A DNA stretch of 64,000 bases, taken from positions 2,170,001 through 2,234,000 of the forward strand of contig NZ_RJJY01000002.1 in NCBI RefSeq assembly GCF_003751085.1. Reading direction: 5' to 3'. Origin of the DNA: Micromonospora sp. Llam0 (lineage in GTDB: Bacteria; Actinomycetota; Actinomycetes; Mycobacteriales; Micromonosporaceae). This document shows, in pieces, positions 1 to 8,663 of the stretch; position 1 is the stretch's first letter; each line of letters begins with the position of its first letter. Position numbers and translations under genes: made by a program. A model generated the notes under the pieces. It searched no databases, was not told where the DNA came from, and saw only the letters and a list, made by a program, of their open reading frames with translations.

Positions 1-540
1 CGCCGGGCCGACGCCGGGCCAGGTCACCTCGGCGACGGACAGGCCGCCGAGCAGCGCCCGCATCGACGCGCCGACGAGGCCGCCGTCGCGCCGCGCGGCG
101 AGCCGGTCCACCGCCGCACGCAGCCGCTCGGTACGCCACACACCGCAGAGCAGCTGCCGCCGACCGGTGGCGTCGACGTAGAGCGCCCCGTCGACACCAC
201 CCGCCCGTACGGTCTGCGTCAGCAGGTCCACCGCGTCGGCGGTGAGCAGCGGCAGGTCACCGGCGAGCAGCGCGACCAGACCGGCGGGCTCGGCGAGTGC
301 GGCGAGGCCAGCGGCGGTGGCGGCGACCGGACCGGCGCCGGGCGGCTCCTCGCGTACCGCCAGGACACCCGGCGGCGGGTCGGCCAGCGGGCCGACGACG
401 ACGCGCGGGTCGGCGCCCGCGACGGCGGCCAGCACCCGGTCCCGCATGGCCACCCCACCCACCGGTACGTCCGGTTTGTCGACGCCACCCATCCGTCGGG
501 CCGCGCCACCGGCCAGCACCACCGCCGCGAATCCGGTCAC
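1..540 (-). CDS. mobA: Molybdenum cofactor guanylyltransferase-like NTP transferase (partial)
   Basis: Reading the minus strand from a GTG at 540 gives an open frame of 180 codons that runs off the window start, so the C-terminus is missing. The N-terminus carries the MobA nucleotide-binding signature LAGGAARRMGGVDKP (about residues 10-24). A LLAGDLPLLTADAVDLL segment follows, with the conserved Asp expected to bind metal/NTP. MobA transfers GMP from GTP to molybdopterin in the cytoplasm; related NTP transferases act on other cofactors, so the substrate is inferred. It is divergent from the SARP gene at 618, with 77 bases between the starts that must hold both promoters. The family call is secure and the exact substrate less so. 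Confidence 0.8.
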   Translation of the reverse strand, partial: MTGFAAVVLAGGAARRMGGVDKPDVPVGGVAMRDRVLAAVAGADPRVVVGPLADPPPGVLAVREEPPGAGPVAATAAGLAALAEPAGLVALLAGDLPLLTADAVDLLTQTVRAGGVDGALYVDATGRRQLLCGVWRTERLRAAVDRLAARRDGGLVGASMRALLGGLSVAEVTWPGVGPA

Positions 541-617
541 GTCGCCGACGGTACCGCGAGGTGAAACCCGTCGGTGCGGTTGACATCGAAGCTGGCCGGC
601 CGGGGCGTCCTTCCAGT

Positions 618-1946
618 ATGGAGTTCAGACTGCTCGGGAACTTCGAAGTGGTACGGGACGGCCGGCCGGTATCGGTGGGCCGGCGCCGGCAGGAACGCCT
701 GCTGCTCGCCATCCTGCTGCTGGCAGCCGGCCGTCCGGTCGCCACCGATCGGCTGACCGACCTGCTGTGGGAGGGTGCACCGCCGGCTAACGCCCGGGGT
801 GCCGTGCACACGTACGTCGGGCGGCTGCGGGCCGCCCTGTCACCGTACGGCGTACCGATCACCACGAAGGGTCGTGGCTACGCGGCGGCGGCCGGGCAGG
901 TCGACGCGACCCGCTTCACCGACCTGGCCCGGGATGCCGCCGGCACCACCGACCCGGCCGAGCGGGTACGCCTCGGCGGTGCCGCCCTGGCCCTGTGGCG
1001 TGGCCCGCTCCTCGCCGACCTGGTGGACGAGCCGCTGCGTCAACGGCTCGGCGAACCGTTGCGGGAGCTGCGGCTCAGCGTCGCCGAGACGTGCGCGCGC
1101 TCGCTGCTCGACATGGGCCACCACGACCGGGTGGTCCGCGACCTCACCGGCCTGGCCGAGCAGCATCCGGGCCGGGAAGCGCTGGTCGCAAGCGTGATGA
1201 CCGCTCTCTACCGGTCCGCCCGGCAGGCCGACGCGCTGCGGCTGTACGACCACGCCCGCAAGACCCTCATCGGTGACCTGGGCGTCGAGCCCGGTCCGGA
1301 CCTGGAAACCGTGCGTCAGCGGATCCTCGTCGGCGACCCGCGTCTCGACCGGCCGGCCGCCCCGGTGTACGCGGTGCGGGTCCGCGACCACTGGCTGCCG
1401 TGGAGCGTGGGCGGCCATCCCGCGCTGGAGTTCTGCAACACGTACGCCGGCTGGGGCGGTGAACGGATTCCGGGCGCGGAGTGGCTGCGCGGCTACTCGT
1501 CGCTCGCCGTCTGGGCCGGCCATCAGGATCTGCTCGACGACAGCGCCGTGACCGGCCTGCTCGCCGCCGCCGCGCAGGACCCGGTCGGCGCCGCGACGGT
1601 GCTGGACGAGGCCCGCCAGCTGCGCGAGCGGCTCTACACCTGCCTCACCGATCCGGCGGATTCGCGTGCGTTCGCCGCCGTCGCCCGGTACGTGGAGGCC
1701 GCCGCCCGGGACGCGGTCTTCCGACGGGGAGCGGACGGGCTGGGCGGCTGGCACCCGTCCCGCCGGGCCGGGCTGCGCGCGCCGCTGCACGCCGTCGCCC
1801 GCAGCGCCGGCGAACTGCTCGCCGACCCGCGCCGGTCGACCGTGTGCGCCTGCCCCGGCCCGGACTGCGGCTGGCTGTTCCTGGACCGCAGCGGCCGTCG
1901 ACGGTTCTGCAGCCTGGCCACCTGCGGGCACCCGGCGGCGCCGTGA
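618..1946 (+). CDS. SARP-type regulator fused to an ABATE/CGNR zinc-finger module
   Basis: The 442-aa protein begins MEFRLLGNFEVVRDGRPV, a typical AfsR/DnrI/RedD winged-helix start, so the ATG at 618 is preferred over longer in-frame extensions. Residues about 1-95 are the OmpR-like DNA-binding domain and about 100-245 the bacterial transcriptional activation (BTAD) helices ending in LGVEPGPDLETVRQRIL. After a short linker, HPALEFCNTYAGW opens a second module resembling ABATE stress-response domains. The C-terminus carries the zinc-finger-like CPGPDCGWLFLD and CSLATCGHP. In free-standing CGNR proteins the end normally reads CGNR, so the finger here is altered. SARPs activate secondary-metabolite genes; the coupled second domain may be the signal-sensing part. 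No metabolite cluster lies immediately beside it. Confidence 0.8.
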   Translation: MEFRLLGNFEVVRDGRPVSVGRRRQERLLLAILLLAAGRPVATDRLTDLLWEGAPPANARGAVHTYVGRLRAALSPYGVPITTKGRGYAAAAGQVDATRFTDLARDAAGTTDPAERVRLGGAALALWRGPLLADLVDEPLRQRLGEPLRELRLSVAETCARSLLDMGHHDRVVRDLTGLAEQHPGREALVASVMTALYRSARQADALRLYDHARKTLIGDLGVEPGPDLETVRQRILVGDPRLDRPAAPVYAVRVRDHWLPWSVGGHPALEFCNTYAGWGGERIPGAEWLRGYSSLAVWAGHQDLLDDSAVTGLLAAAAQDPVGAATVLDEARQLRERLYTCLTDPADSRAFAAVARYVEAAARDAVFRRGADGLGGWHPSRRAGLRAPLHAVARSAGELLADPRRSTVCACPGPDCGWLFLDRSGRRRFCSLATCGHPAAP

Positions 1947-2013
1947 CCTCGCGGCCGGCGTTCGGCAGGATCGTGGTGAGCCGATGGTGAGAGCCGCGGT
2001 CGAGACTCGGCAC

Positions 2014-2562
2014 ATGCGTCGATTCACTTACCTCGCGGTGGCCACGGCCACCGCCGTGCTCCTCGCCGCCGTACCCGCGTCGGCGGCGCCCGACAACGGT
2101 CGTCCACCCTCGGGCGACGACGAATGGGTGCCGGTGCCGTCGGCTCCCTTCGAGCAGGAAGCTGGCGTCACCTGTGACTTCCCGATCAGCGGCGAGCCGG
2201 TGCTGGACCGGGTGGTCAAGATGGTGCTGGCGACGTACCCGGACGGTTCGTCGAAGCGTGAGATCTACACTGGAGCGCTGATCTACCGGGTCACCAACAC
2301 CTCGACCGGGGAGTCGGTCGAGGTGGACATCAGCGGCACCTCGGTGCTGCAGATGCGGCCGGGCGGTTCGTACTCCAACAACGTCACCTGGCGGGTCTGG
2401 GGCCCGATCCTGCTGGGCATGCACAAGGACAGGAGCAACTACCCGAGCGGCATGTACGTGCCCAACGGGATTTACACGTTGGACGTCAGCGAGTCGGGGT
2501 ACCGGACCCTGCGGTTCACCGTCGGCAGCGCGCACAACCTCTGCGACGATCTTCAGCCCTGA
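2014..2562 (+). CDS. Secreted hypothetical protein
   Basis: The protein has 182 aa. The start at 2014 is chosen because it gives a clean Sec signal peptide: MRR, a hydrophobic stretch TYLAVATATAVLLAAV, then PASA-AP for signal peptidase I at about residue 26. An in-frame ATG 30 bases upstream is possible. The mature part is about 155 aa, with two cysteines (in VTCDFPISG and in HNLCDDLQP) that could form a disulfide, and beta-rich segments such as YRVTNTSTGESVEVDISG. No enzyme motif is recognised. It is probably an exported beta-sandwich protein of unknown role, 67 bases downstream of the SARP gene. Confidence 0.7.
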   Translation: MRRFTYLAVATATAVLLAAVPASAAPDNGRPPSGDDEWVPVPSAPFEQEAGVTCDFPISGEPVLDRVVKMVLATYPDGSSKREIYTGALIYRVTNTSTGESVEVDISGTSVLQMRPGGSYSNNVTWRVWGPILLGMHKDRSNYPSGMYVPNGIYTLDVSESGYRTLRFTVGSAHNLCDDLQP

Positions 2563-2648
2563 CCTGCGGGAGTCCCGACCTACGGGATCCCCAGCCCGGG
2601 ACTCCGCCGGCGGGAAACATCCAGCCCCCGATGATCGTTGCCGGTGGT

Positions 2649-3461
2649 ATGGACGATTCCGGGGCGAGCGGACCCGACAGCGGCAGCGAGACGTTCCACG
2701 CCGGCCCGGCCCCGGGCCGGCGCGGCGCGGTCCGGGTGGAGCCAGGTCAGAAACGGGTCCGGGTGTACCTGCACGGCGAGGTGGTGGCGGACACCACCGC
2801 CCCGCTGCTGGTCTGGGAGAAGCCCTACTACCCGACGTACTACCTGCCGGCGGCGGACGTCCGCGCGTCACTCGTCGCGACCGGTGCCACCGAGCGGTCG
2901 CCGAGCCGGGGCACCGCCGAGATCCTCGACGTGGTCACCGGGGACGGCCGGACCGCCGCCGGGGCCGCCCGTCGATACCCCGACTCACCGCTCGCGCAGC
3001 TGCGCGACGCGGTACGGCTGGACTGGGCGGCGATGGACGAGTGGCTGGAAGAGGACGAGCCGGTCTACACGCACCCGCGTGACCCGTACACCCGGGTCGA
3101 CATCCTGGCCAGCAGCCGCCGGGTACGGGTTGAGCTGGACGGGGTGACGTTGGCCGAGTCCGGCTCGCCCCGGATCCTGTACGAGACCGGGCTGCCGCCG
3201 CGCTACTATCTGCCGCTGGCCGACCTGCGGCGGGACCTGCTGGTGCCGTCGCCGACCCGCAGCCACTGCCCGTACAAGGGGACCGCGGAGTACTGGTCGG
3301 TGCGGCTCGGCGAGCGGACCTACGACGACCTGGTCTGGATCTACCGTGCGCCGTTGCCGGAAAGCCAGAAGATCGCCGGTCTGGCCTGCTTCTACAGCGA
3401 AAAGGTCGACCTGTACGTCGACGGCGTCGCCCAGCAACGGCCGCGTACGCAGTTCAGCTGA
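2649..3461 (+). CDS. Tandem DUF427 protein
   Basis: The protein has 270 aa from the ATG at 2649; an ATG at 2631 would add six residues. Two copies of the same module are visible. In copy 1 (about residues 30-115), VRVYLHGEVVADT is followed by WEKPYYPTYYLPAADV and then SRGTAEILDV. In copy 2 (about residues 150-230), VRVELDGVTLAES is followed by YETGLPPRYYLPLADL and YKGTAEYWSV. This is the DUF427 beta-fold, found as one or two copies in actinobacterial cytoplasmic proteins of unknown function. No catalytic motif is assigned. A strong hairpin follows the stop codon. Confidence 0.8.
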   Translation: MDDSGASGPDSGSETFHAGPAPGRRGAVRVEPGQKRVRVYLHGEVVADTTAPLLVWEKPYYPTYYLPAADVRASLVATGATERSPSRGTAEILDVVTGDGRTAAGAARRYPDSPLAQLRDAVRLDWAAMDEWLEEDEPVYTHPRDPYTRVDILASSRRVRVELDGVTLAESGSPRILYETGLPPRYYLPLADLRRDLLVPSPTRSHCPYKGTAEYWSVRLGERTYDDLVWIYRAPLPESQKIAGLACFYSEKVDLYVDGVAQQRPRTQFS

Positions 3462-3483
3462 CGCCGGAGCGGGCACCCGGCCG

Positions 3484-3507
3484 GACGGGCCGGCGGGCCG
3501 GCCCGTC
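3484..3507 (+). terminator. Hairpin terminator after the DUF427 gene
   Basis: A perfect 10-bp stem (GACGGGCCGG / CCGGCCCGTC) with a 4-base loop starts 22 bases after the stop codon at 3461 and ends 47 bases before the next start. It lacks a T tract, which is usual for actinobacterial terminators. Confidence 0.6.
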
Positions 3508-3554
3508 GCGGTGCATGTCGTCCGGCGATCGCCTTCCCCTGCTAACTTCTGCCC

Positions 3555-5309
3555 GTGGCACAGGCAGACGGATCAACCGCGCCGGACGGATCCGGGACGC
3601 TCGACGGGTCCGGGTCCGGGGCAGTCGGGCAGCCGGCGGGCGTCGTCCCACGGGTCGTCCGCAACGACTGGTCGTCGGTGGCCGTACCCGACCTGGGCAG
3701 CTGGCGGCCCACGATGACGGTGAGCGTCGTCATCCCGGCCTTCAACTGCCAGCCCACGCTGGATCTGACCCTGGCGTCGTTGAGCCGGCAGACGTACCCG
3801 GCGGATCTGCTCGAGGTCGTCGTGGCCGACGACGGCTCGGACCCGCCGTTGACCCTGCCGTCGATCCGACCGGCCCAGACGAAGATCGTCCGGATCGGTG
3901 CCGACGGCGAGGCCGGTTGGGGGCGGGCCGCCGCCCTGCGCTGCGGCGTCGCGCACAGCACCGGCGAGATCCTGCACTGGCTGGACGCCGACATGATCGC
4001 CTTTCCTGAGCATGTGGCGGCGCAGGTCCGCTGGCAGCACGTGCTGCCGTACGCGGTCACCCTCGGCTACAAGCGCTTCGTCGATCCGGACGGCGACGGG
4101 CGGTGGCCGGCGGCGGAGACGGTCGCCCAGACGCTGGCCGGCGGCGCGGCGGCGGACCTGTTCGGTGGCAACCCCGGTGAGCCGCACAGCTACGTCGAGC
4201 GGTACGTCAACCAGACCGACCAGCTGCGCATCGCCGACCACCACGCGTTCAAGATCCATGTTGGCGCGACCGCCGCGTTGTGTCGCGAGCTGTACCAGCG
4301 GGCCGGCGGGTTCGACGCGCAGCTGCGGCTGGGCGAGGACACCGAGTTCGGCTACCGGCTCGCCCAGGCGGGTGCCGTGTTCGTGCCGGAGCCGGCCGCC
4401 CGGAGCTGGCATCTGGGACGGACCCACGTGATGCGCGCCCGGAAGGAGATCGCCCGCTGGAACCGCCCGTTCTTCGCTGACCGGATCCCGTACCCGCGCA
4501 GCTGGCGCAAGGTGGGCGGGACGTCCTGGTCGGTCCCGCTCGTCGAGGTGGTCACGGCAGTCGGTGACCAGCCGCTGGAGCGGGTACGGGCGGCCGTCGA
4601 CTCGGTGCTGCGCGGCACCGAACACGACGTCCGGGTCACCCTGGTCGGCCCGTGGGACCAGCTCGACGACGCGCGGGTACGGGTGCTCACCGACCCGCTG
4701 CGCGACCTGCGGCTGATCGCCGCGACCTACCGGGGTGAACCACGGGTCCGGCTGGCCACCGAGCGGCCCGCCAGTGTCTTTCCCGCGCCGTACCTGCTGG
4801 ACCTGCCGGCCGCGTACGGCCTGGCACCGGACGCCCTGCGCCGGCTGATCGACGTCGCCGACCGCCACCAGGCCGGCGTGGTCCGCGTCGACATCGACCA
4901 GCCCGGGGCGGTTCGCGCCGACTCCGACGAGTCCGGGGCGGAACCGGTGCGGGGAGCCGGCGTACGGCTGTGGCGGACCGCGGCGCTCGGCCGGGCGCGG
5001 TGGGTGCGCGCCGCCGGCGAGCCGCTGTTCGACGCGGTCACCTCGGTGTACGGGCACCGCGACGTGCCCGCCGACGAGGTCGGCGTCGTGGACCTGACCC
5101 GGTTCGAGGTGACCGACCTGGCGAACGGCATGCCCCAGCCGTCCCGGCGTCGCCGGGCACCTGCCGCGCTGGTGCCGACCACCGTCGAGGTGGCGGGCGT
5201 ACGGTCGCTGGCCAAGGCGACGGTGGTGGTCGCCTGGATGGCGGGCCGGCGGGTACGGGCTCAGTGGGCCGGGTCGGCGGTGCGGCGCAGAGCCGGCCAC
5301 AGCGGGTAG
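3555..5309 (+). CDS. Family 2 glycosyltransferase
   Basis: The protein has 584 aa from a GTG at 3555. After a Gly/Ser/Asp-rich leader of about 55 residues comes a GT-A domain: VSVVIPAFNCQPTLDLTLAS, then VVVADDGSDPP, then HWLDADMIAFPE, where DAD is the metal/nucleotide-sugar DxD motif. GEDTEFGYRLAQAGAVF fits the acceptor-side ED motif. Residues about 330-510 look like a second, degenerate GT-A-like domain without DxD. No membrane helix is seen. It transfers an unidentified sugar. Its 3' end overlaps the convergent sulfotransferase gene by 49 bases, and another GT2 gene lies just beyond, suggesting a glycan or glycolipid modification locus. Confidence 0.85.
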   Translation: MAQADGSTAPDGSGTLDGSGSGAVGQPAGVVPRVVRNDWSSVAVPDLGSWRPTMTVSVVIPAFNCQPTLDLTLASLSRQTYPADLLEVVVADDGSDPPLTLPSIRPAQTKIVRIGADGEAGWGRAAALRCGVAHSTGEILHWLDADMIAFPEHVAAQVRWQHVLPYAVTLGYKRFVDPDGDGRWPAAETVAQTLAGGAAADLFGGNPGEPHSYVERYVNQTDQLRIADHHAFKIHVGATAALCRELYQRAGGFDAQLRLGEDTEFGYRLAQAGAVFVPEPAARSWHLGRTHVMRARKEIARWNRPFFADRIPYPRSWRKVGGTSWSVPLVEVVTAVGDQPLERVRAAVDSVLRGTEHDVRVTLVGPWDQLDDARVRVLTDPLRDLRLIAATYRGEPRVRLATERPASVFPAPYLLDLPAAYGLAPDALRRLIDVADRHQAGVVRVDIDQPGAVRADSDESGAEPVRGAGVRLWRTAALGRARWVRAAGEPLFDAVTSVYGHRDVPADEVGVVDLTRFEVTDLANGMPQPSRRRRAPAALVPTTVEVAGVRSLAKATVVVAWMAGRRVRAQWAGSAVRRRAGHSG

Positions 5310-6220
5310 CGGTAGCGGGGCAGCAACGGCATCGACACCGTGGTCGAGATCAGCCGCTGGCCCCGGGCCTGCTGGTCGATCCAGCGATCGTCCAACTTCA
5401 GCGACACCTCGCCGGTGCGGAACCGGCTCGGGTTGCCGGAGACCGTGTGGTTGGGCCGCAGCCGCACGGTGCTCCGGTCGACGAACGGCCCGCCGGCCGG
5501 CGGCGAGACGACCTCCTCCGGCAGGCCGACGAAGCGGAGCAGACCTTCGACGGTGTCCCGGGGCTCGACCATGAAATCCTCGTACCGCAACCGTCGGTGC
5601 CGGCCGGGATAGGCGCGGGCGGTCCGCTCGATCAGCAGGTTCCAGCCGAGCCACAGCCGGCTGCTCTCGGCCGGGCCGTGGTGGTGGGTCAGGCCGGGGG
5701 TCGAGGGATCGTGGTGGGAGGTCGTCCGGGACCAGGAGTACGCCACCGCTCGGGGGTCGCGCACCACGTGCAGCAGGTACGGCTGCACCCCGGCGACGCC
5801 GGACAGCATCGCGGCGTCGGCGGGCGACTTGGACGAGTCGACGATCAGCGTGGCACCGGTGACGTCCGCGACGGCCCGGTAGAGCGAGGCCATCAGCTGT
5901 CGGTAGCGCTCGACGTCGGGGCCGGGCCGGGCGCGTAGGAGAGTGGGCGTGTGGCGGACCCGCAGGGAGCGCCGCTGCAGCGCGTACACGTCGGCGGCCG
6001 ACGGCGGTTCGTCCCCGTACGCGGTCCGGAGGATCTCCTGCCAGAGCGGGCATTCGGGGACCGGGACACCGCAGCCGCACGGCCGGCGCTGCTGCAGCCC
6101 GCGGAGCCAGAGGTAGGTGAGCTCACCGACGGTGAAGACCGACTCGTACGAGTTGAGAATGTTGTCCAAGATGGTGGTGCCGCTGCGTCCCCACGCCGCG
6201 ATGAACAGAACCTTGGTCAC
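5261..6220 (-). CDS. Sulfotransferase family protein
   Basis: The protein has 319 aa. The N-terminus IAAWGRSGTTILDNIL is the 5'-phosphosulfate-binding loop of PAPS sulfotransferases, and VVRDPRAVAYSW (about residues 155-166) is the 3'-phosphate-binding motif. LRYEDFMVEPRDTVEGLLRF follows the family's usual C-terminal pattern. It should transfer sulfate from PAPS to a sugar, lipid or small-molecule acceptor in the cytoplasm. The gene converges on, and overlaps by 49 bases, a glycosyltransferase gene. A sulfated glycoconjugate is therefore a reasonable joint product, but this is inference. Confidence 0.85.
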   Translation of the reverse strand: MTKVLFIAAWGRSGTTILDNILNSYESVFTVGELTYLWLRGLQQRRPCGCGVPVPECPLWQEILRTAYGDEPPSAADVYALQRRSLRVRHTPTLLRARPGPDVERYRQLMASLYRAVADVTGATLIVDSSKSPADAAMLSGVAGVQPYLLHVVRDPRAVAYSWSRTTSHHDPSTPGLTHHHGPAESSRLWLGWNLLIERTARAYPGRHRRLRYEDFMVEPRDTVEGLLRFVGLPEEVVSPPAGGPFVDRSTVRLRPNHTVSGNPSRFRTGEVSLKLDDRWIDQQARGQRLISTTVSMPLLPRYRYPLWPALRRTADPAH

Positions 6221-6430
6221 ACCGCTCCCTCCACAGGCTGCGGCCGGAGTCTAGCCAGGGGGCGGCGCCGACCCGGTCCGCTCCTCGGGCCTCGACAAGT
6301 CGGGTGCCGGACCGAATGTCGGGTCGGTGCCGGTCCGTCGTCCGGTCGCCGAGGGTGTTCCCGACCCGTACGGATGATGACCACCCAGATTTCACCCAAT
6401 GGTCGCTCACGGTCGCCATCGTCAGGCGTG

Positions 6431-7417
6431 ATGTCCGATACCCCAGCCGTCAGTGTGGTCATCCCGACCCGCAACCGCCCGGACCTCGTGACCCGCGCCG
6501 CTCACAGCGCCCTCGCGCAGAGCGTCGAGGAGATCGAGGTGATCGTCGTGGTCGACGGGCCCGACGCGGCGACCCGGTCCGCACTCGACGCGATCGCTGA
6601 CGCCCGGCTGCGGGTGGTCGAGCTGCCGGCCAGCGGCGGCGCGCCAGCGGCCCGCAACGCCGGGGTACGGCAGGCCCGCGCGCCCTGGGTGGCGCTGCTC
6701 GACGACGACGACGAATGGCTGCCCCACAAGCTCGCCGCTCAGCTCGACGTGGCCCGCGAGGCGTCCGCGCCGCTGCCGATCGTCGCGAGTCGGTTGATCA
6801 ACCGGACCCCACGGGCCGAGTTCGTGATCCCTCGTCGGCTACCGGAGCCGGGTGAGCCACCGAGTGAGTACTTCACCGTCCGGCGCGGGCTGTTCCACGG
6901 GGACGGTTTCATCCAGACGTCGACGATCATGGCTCCGACGGAGCTGTTCCGCCGGGTACCGTTCGATCCGACGGTGCCCCGGATGCAGGAGCTCGACTGG
7001 TCGCTGCGCGCGCTGAGCCACGACGATGTCACGCTCGCCTTCGCCGACGAGCCGCTGGTCATCTGGCACCAGGACGAGAACCGGCCACGGATCAGCCTGG
7101 ACTCGCCGTGGCAGGCACAGTTCGAGTGGCTGCGGCGCAGCCGCCCGCTGATGACACCCCGCGCGTACGCCGCGCTCACGATGAGCGTGATCAGCTCGAT
7201 GGCGGCACCGACCCGCAGCGGCAAGGTCTTCGCGACGCTGCTGCGCGAGGCGCGCCGGCACGGGCGGCCGGGCACGCTGGACTACCTCACGTTCGCCCAG
7301 ATCTGGCTGATCCCGCCGGACCTGCGCCGTACCGTGCGGGACATGATCCTCAAGCGCCGCCGCCAGGCGCAGCACGAGCAGCCGGCGGGCACCGAAACGG
7401 ACGCGCTCCAGCGGTAG
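6431..7417 (+). CDS. Family 2 glycosyltransferase
   Basis: The protein has 328 aa from the ATG at 6431. An in-frame ATG at 6374 would add 19 residues, but the conserved domain starts almost at once with VSVVIPTRNRPDLVTRAAHS. VVVDGPDAATRSA and then ALLDDDDEWLPHKLAAQ give the GT-A nucleotide-binding site with a DDD acidic cluster. QELDWSLRAL in the middle is the acceptor/catalytic region, and a basic tail (LKRRRQAQ) ends the protein. It belongs with the neighbouring glycosyltransferase and sulfotransferase. Sugar donor and acceptor are unknown. Confidence 0.85.
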   Translation: MSDTPAVSVVIPTRNRPDLVTRAAHSALAQSVEEIEVIVVVDGPDAATRSALDAIADARLRVVELPASGGAPAARNAGVRQARAPWVALLDDDDEWLPHKLAAQLDVAREASAPLPIVASRLINRTPRAEFVIPRRLPEPGEPPSEYFTVRRGLFHGDGFIQTSTIMAPTELFRRVPFDPTVPRMQELDWSLRALSHDDVTLAFADEPLVIWHQDENRPRISLDSPWQAQFEWLRRSRPLMTPRAYAALTMSVISSMAAPTRSGKVFATLLREARRHGRPGTLDYLTFAQIWLIPPDLRRTVRDMILKRRRQAQHEQPAGTETDALQR

Positions 7418-7451
7418 CCCCGCTTCACCCACCAGCTTCACCCGTTCCGCA

Positions 7452-7478
7452 GGCCCAGGGTTATGCGCCACCTGGGCC
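7452..7478. terminator. Hairpin between convergent genes
   Basis: A perfect 8-bp stem, GGCCCAGG / CCTGGGCC with an 11-base loop, sits between the stops of the convergent glycosyltransferase and nuclease genes and overlaps the nuclease stop codon. It is plausibly a bidirectional terminator. No T tract is present. Confidence 0.45.
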
Positions 7479-8663
7479 ACTGTGGCGGGTGGCGTCCTGG
7501 GCGGTTCGCCGTCGGATCTCCTTGACGCTGACCACGTCGCCGCTCACGGCATCGGTGGCCCGCCAGAATTCGAGACCGTCCGTTGAGAGCTTCGACTCCG
7601 GAGCATCGCTCCCGAGGGCCGCCACCTTGACCGCTTGGCCAGCAGCCGACAGTGAGGAGCAGACCTGCCCGCTGTAACGGACCCGGCCGTCCGGGAGCAA
7701 CTCGCTACGATATGTCACGCCGAGATAGTTTCCGTGGAGAGTGCTTCCCGGTCGGAGTCGCCCAGCGGCGATCATGTCGCTCACCTTGACCCGGCGCTCT
7801 TGCTCGGTCACCGTCGGTCTGGTCGCCCGACTGGTGACCGTGGGCCTGCTGGTACCGGCAGCTCTCGGGGATGGAGCAGGTGAGGGGAGAGGAGCCGGCT
7901 CCTCTACGGTGCCCAATGGCGGGGCCTGCCGGCCACTGAGTCCAGGGAAGTCGAACGTGGCTTTCGCCCTGATCAGGCTTGCCCGGATCTCGTCGTCGGT
8001 GAACCGTGGTAGGCGTTGGCTCAGCGCAGCGACAAGCTCGGCCGCCGGATCAGCACTGCCGAACATGGCGCTCAGTTGAGTATCGACCTGGCGATCGACG
8101 AAGAACTCCTTCCATAGCTCATCGATCCGATTGTCTCGCATGTTGTCCCTGCTGAACAGGCTGAGTAGCGCCACTGCAGGCTCGGTATCGTCAATGCGTA
8201 CGGCTCGGAACAGCTTTTGCTCGATGGGCACCGGGGCGTGTGCGTTGTAGATCCGCCACTCCCTGCCGTCGGTGAGGGCGACCCACTCGACTCCGGCTGC
8301 CGTGGCATAGGCGATCGTCTGGTTGGCCCACTTGGGAACATCGAGGTTCTGACCGAGGCCCTTCGCCTCGATGAAAAACTTCGGGGTCTTCCGCAACAAC
8401 AGAGCGTAGTCGACCGGGTTGTCGGTGCCGTTGCGCCGGTACTCGTGAGAGACCTCATCAGGATCGCGCGGATCCCAACCAAGCGCCTCGATGATCGGGC
8501 TGATCAGGCTCGCCTTGGTGTCCTGCTCGCCAAGCCGGCTCCGGCTCGTTCGGAAGCGATCAAGCCGCTCACCGCACTGCTTGACGACATCTCGCAGTTC
8601 GAGCACTGCTTTACTCCCATCTGTCAGGCTGGCTCGACCGGCCGCAGCCTCTGTTGTGGACAT
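7461..8663 (-). CDS. HsdR_N-type endonuclease with C-terminal RAMA domain
   Basis: The protein has 400 aa from the ATG at 8663; an upstream TTG would add 12 residues. Residues about 45-165 match the type I restriction HsdR N-terminal nuclease fold: TKASLISPIIEALGWD, then the PD-(D/E)XK elements in NPVDYALLL and FFIEAKGLG. The middle is a helical region and a Pro/Thr-rich linker. Residues about 310-385 form a RAMA domain: VSDMIAAGRLRPGSTL, YSGQVCSSLSAAGQAV and LEFWRATD. RAMA domains are linked to restriction and modified-base systems. No methyltransferase or helicase adjoins it, so it may act alone as a modification-sensing nuclease. That role is inferred. Confidence 0.75.
   Translation of the reverse strand: MSTTEAAAGRASLTDGSKAVLELRDVVKQCGERLDRFRTSRSRLGEQDTKASLISPIIEALGWDPRDPDEVSHEYRRNGTDNPVDYALLLRKTPKFFIEAKGLGQNLDVPKWANQTIAYATAAGVEWVALTDGREWRIYNAHAPVPIEQKLFRAVRIDDTEPAVALLSLFSRDNMRDNRIDELWKEFFVDRQVDTQLSAMFGSADPAAELVAALSQRLPRFTDDEIRASLIRAKATFDFPGLSGRQAPPLGTVEEPAPLPSPAPSPRAAGTSRPTVTSRATRPTVTEQERRVKVSDMIAAGRLRPGSTLHGNYLGVTYRSELLPDGRVRYSGQVCSSLSAAGQAVKVAALGSDAPESKLSTDGLEFWRATDAVSGDVVSVKEIRRRTAQDATRHSGPGGA

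Noticed and set aside
257..865. Long Arg/Pro-rich minus-strand frame overlapping mobA and the SARP start
   Set aside because: It is the antisense shadow of two clearly recognised genes; its protein has no domain and extreme Arg content.
3573..6080. 835-codon minus-strand frame
   Set aside because: It lies antisense to the glycosyltransferase and in an alternative frame of the sulfotransferase, both of which have catalytic motifs. The frame is open only because of high GC.
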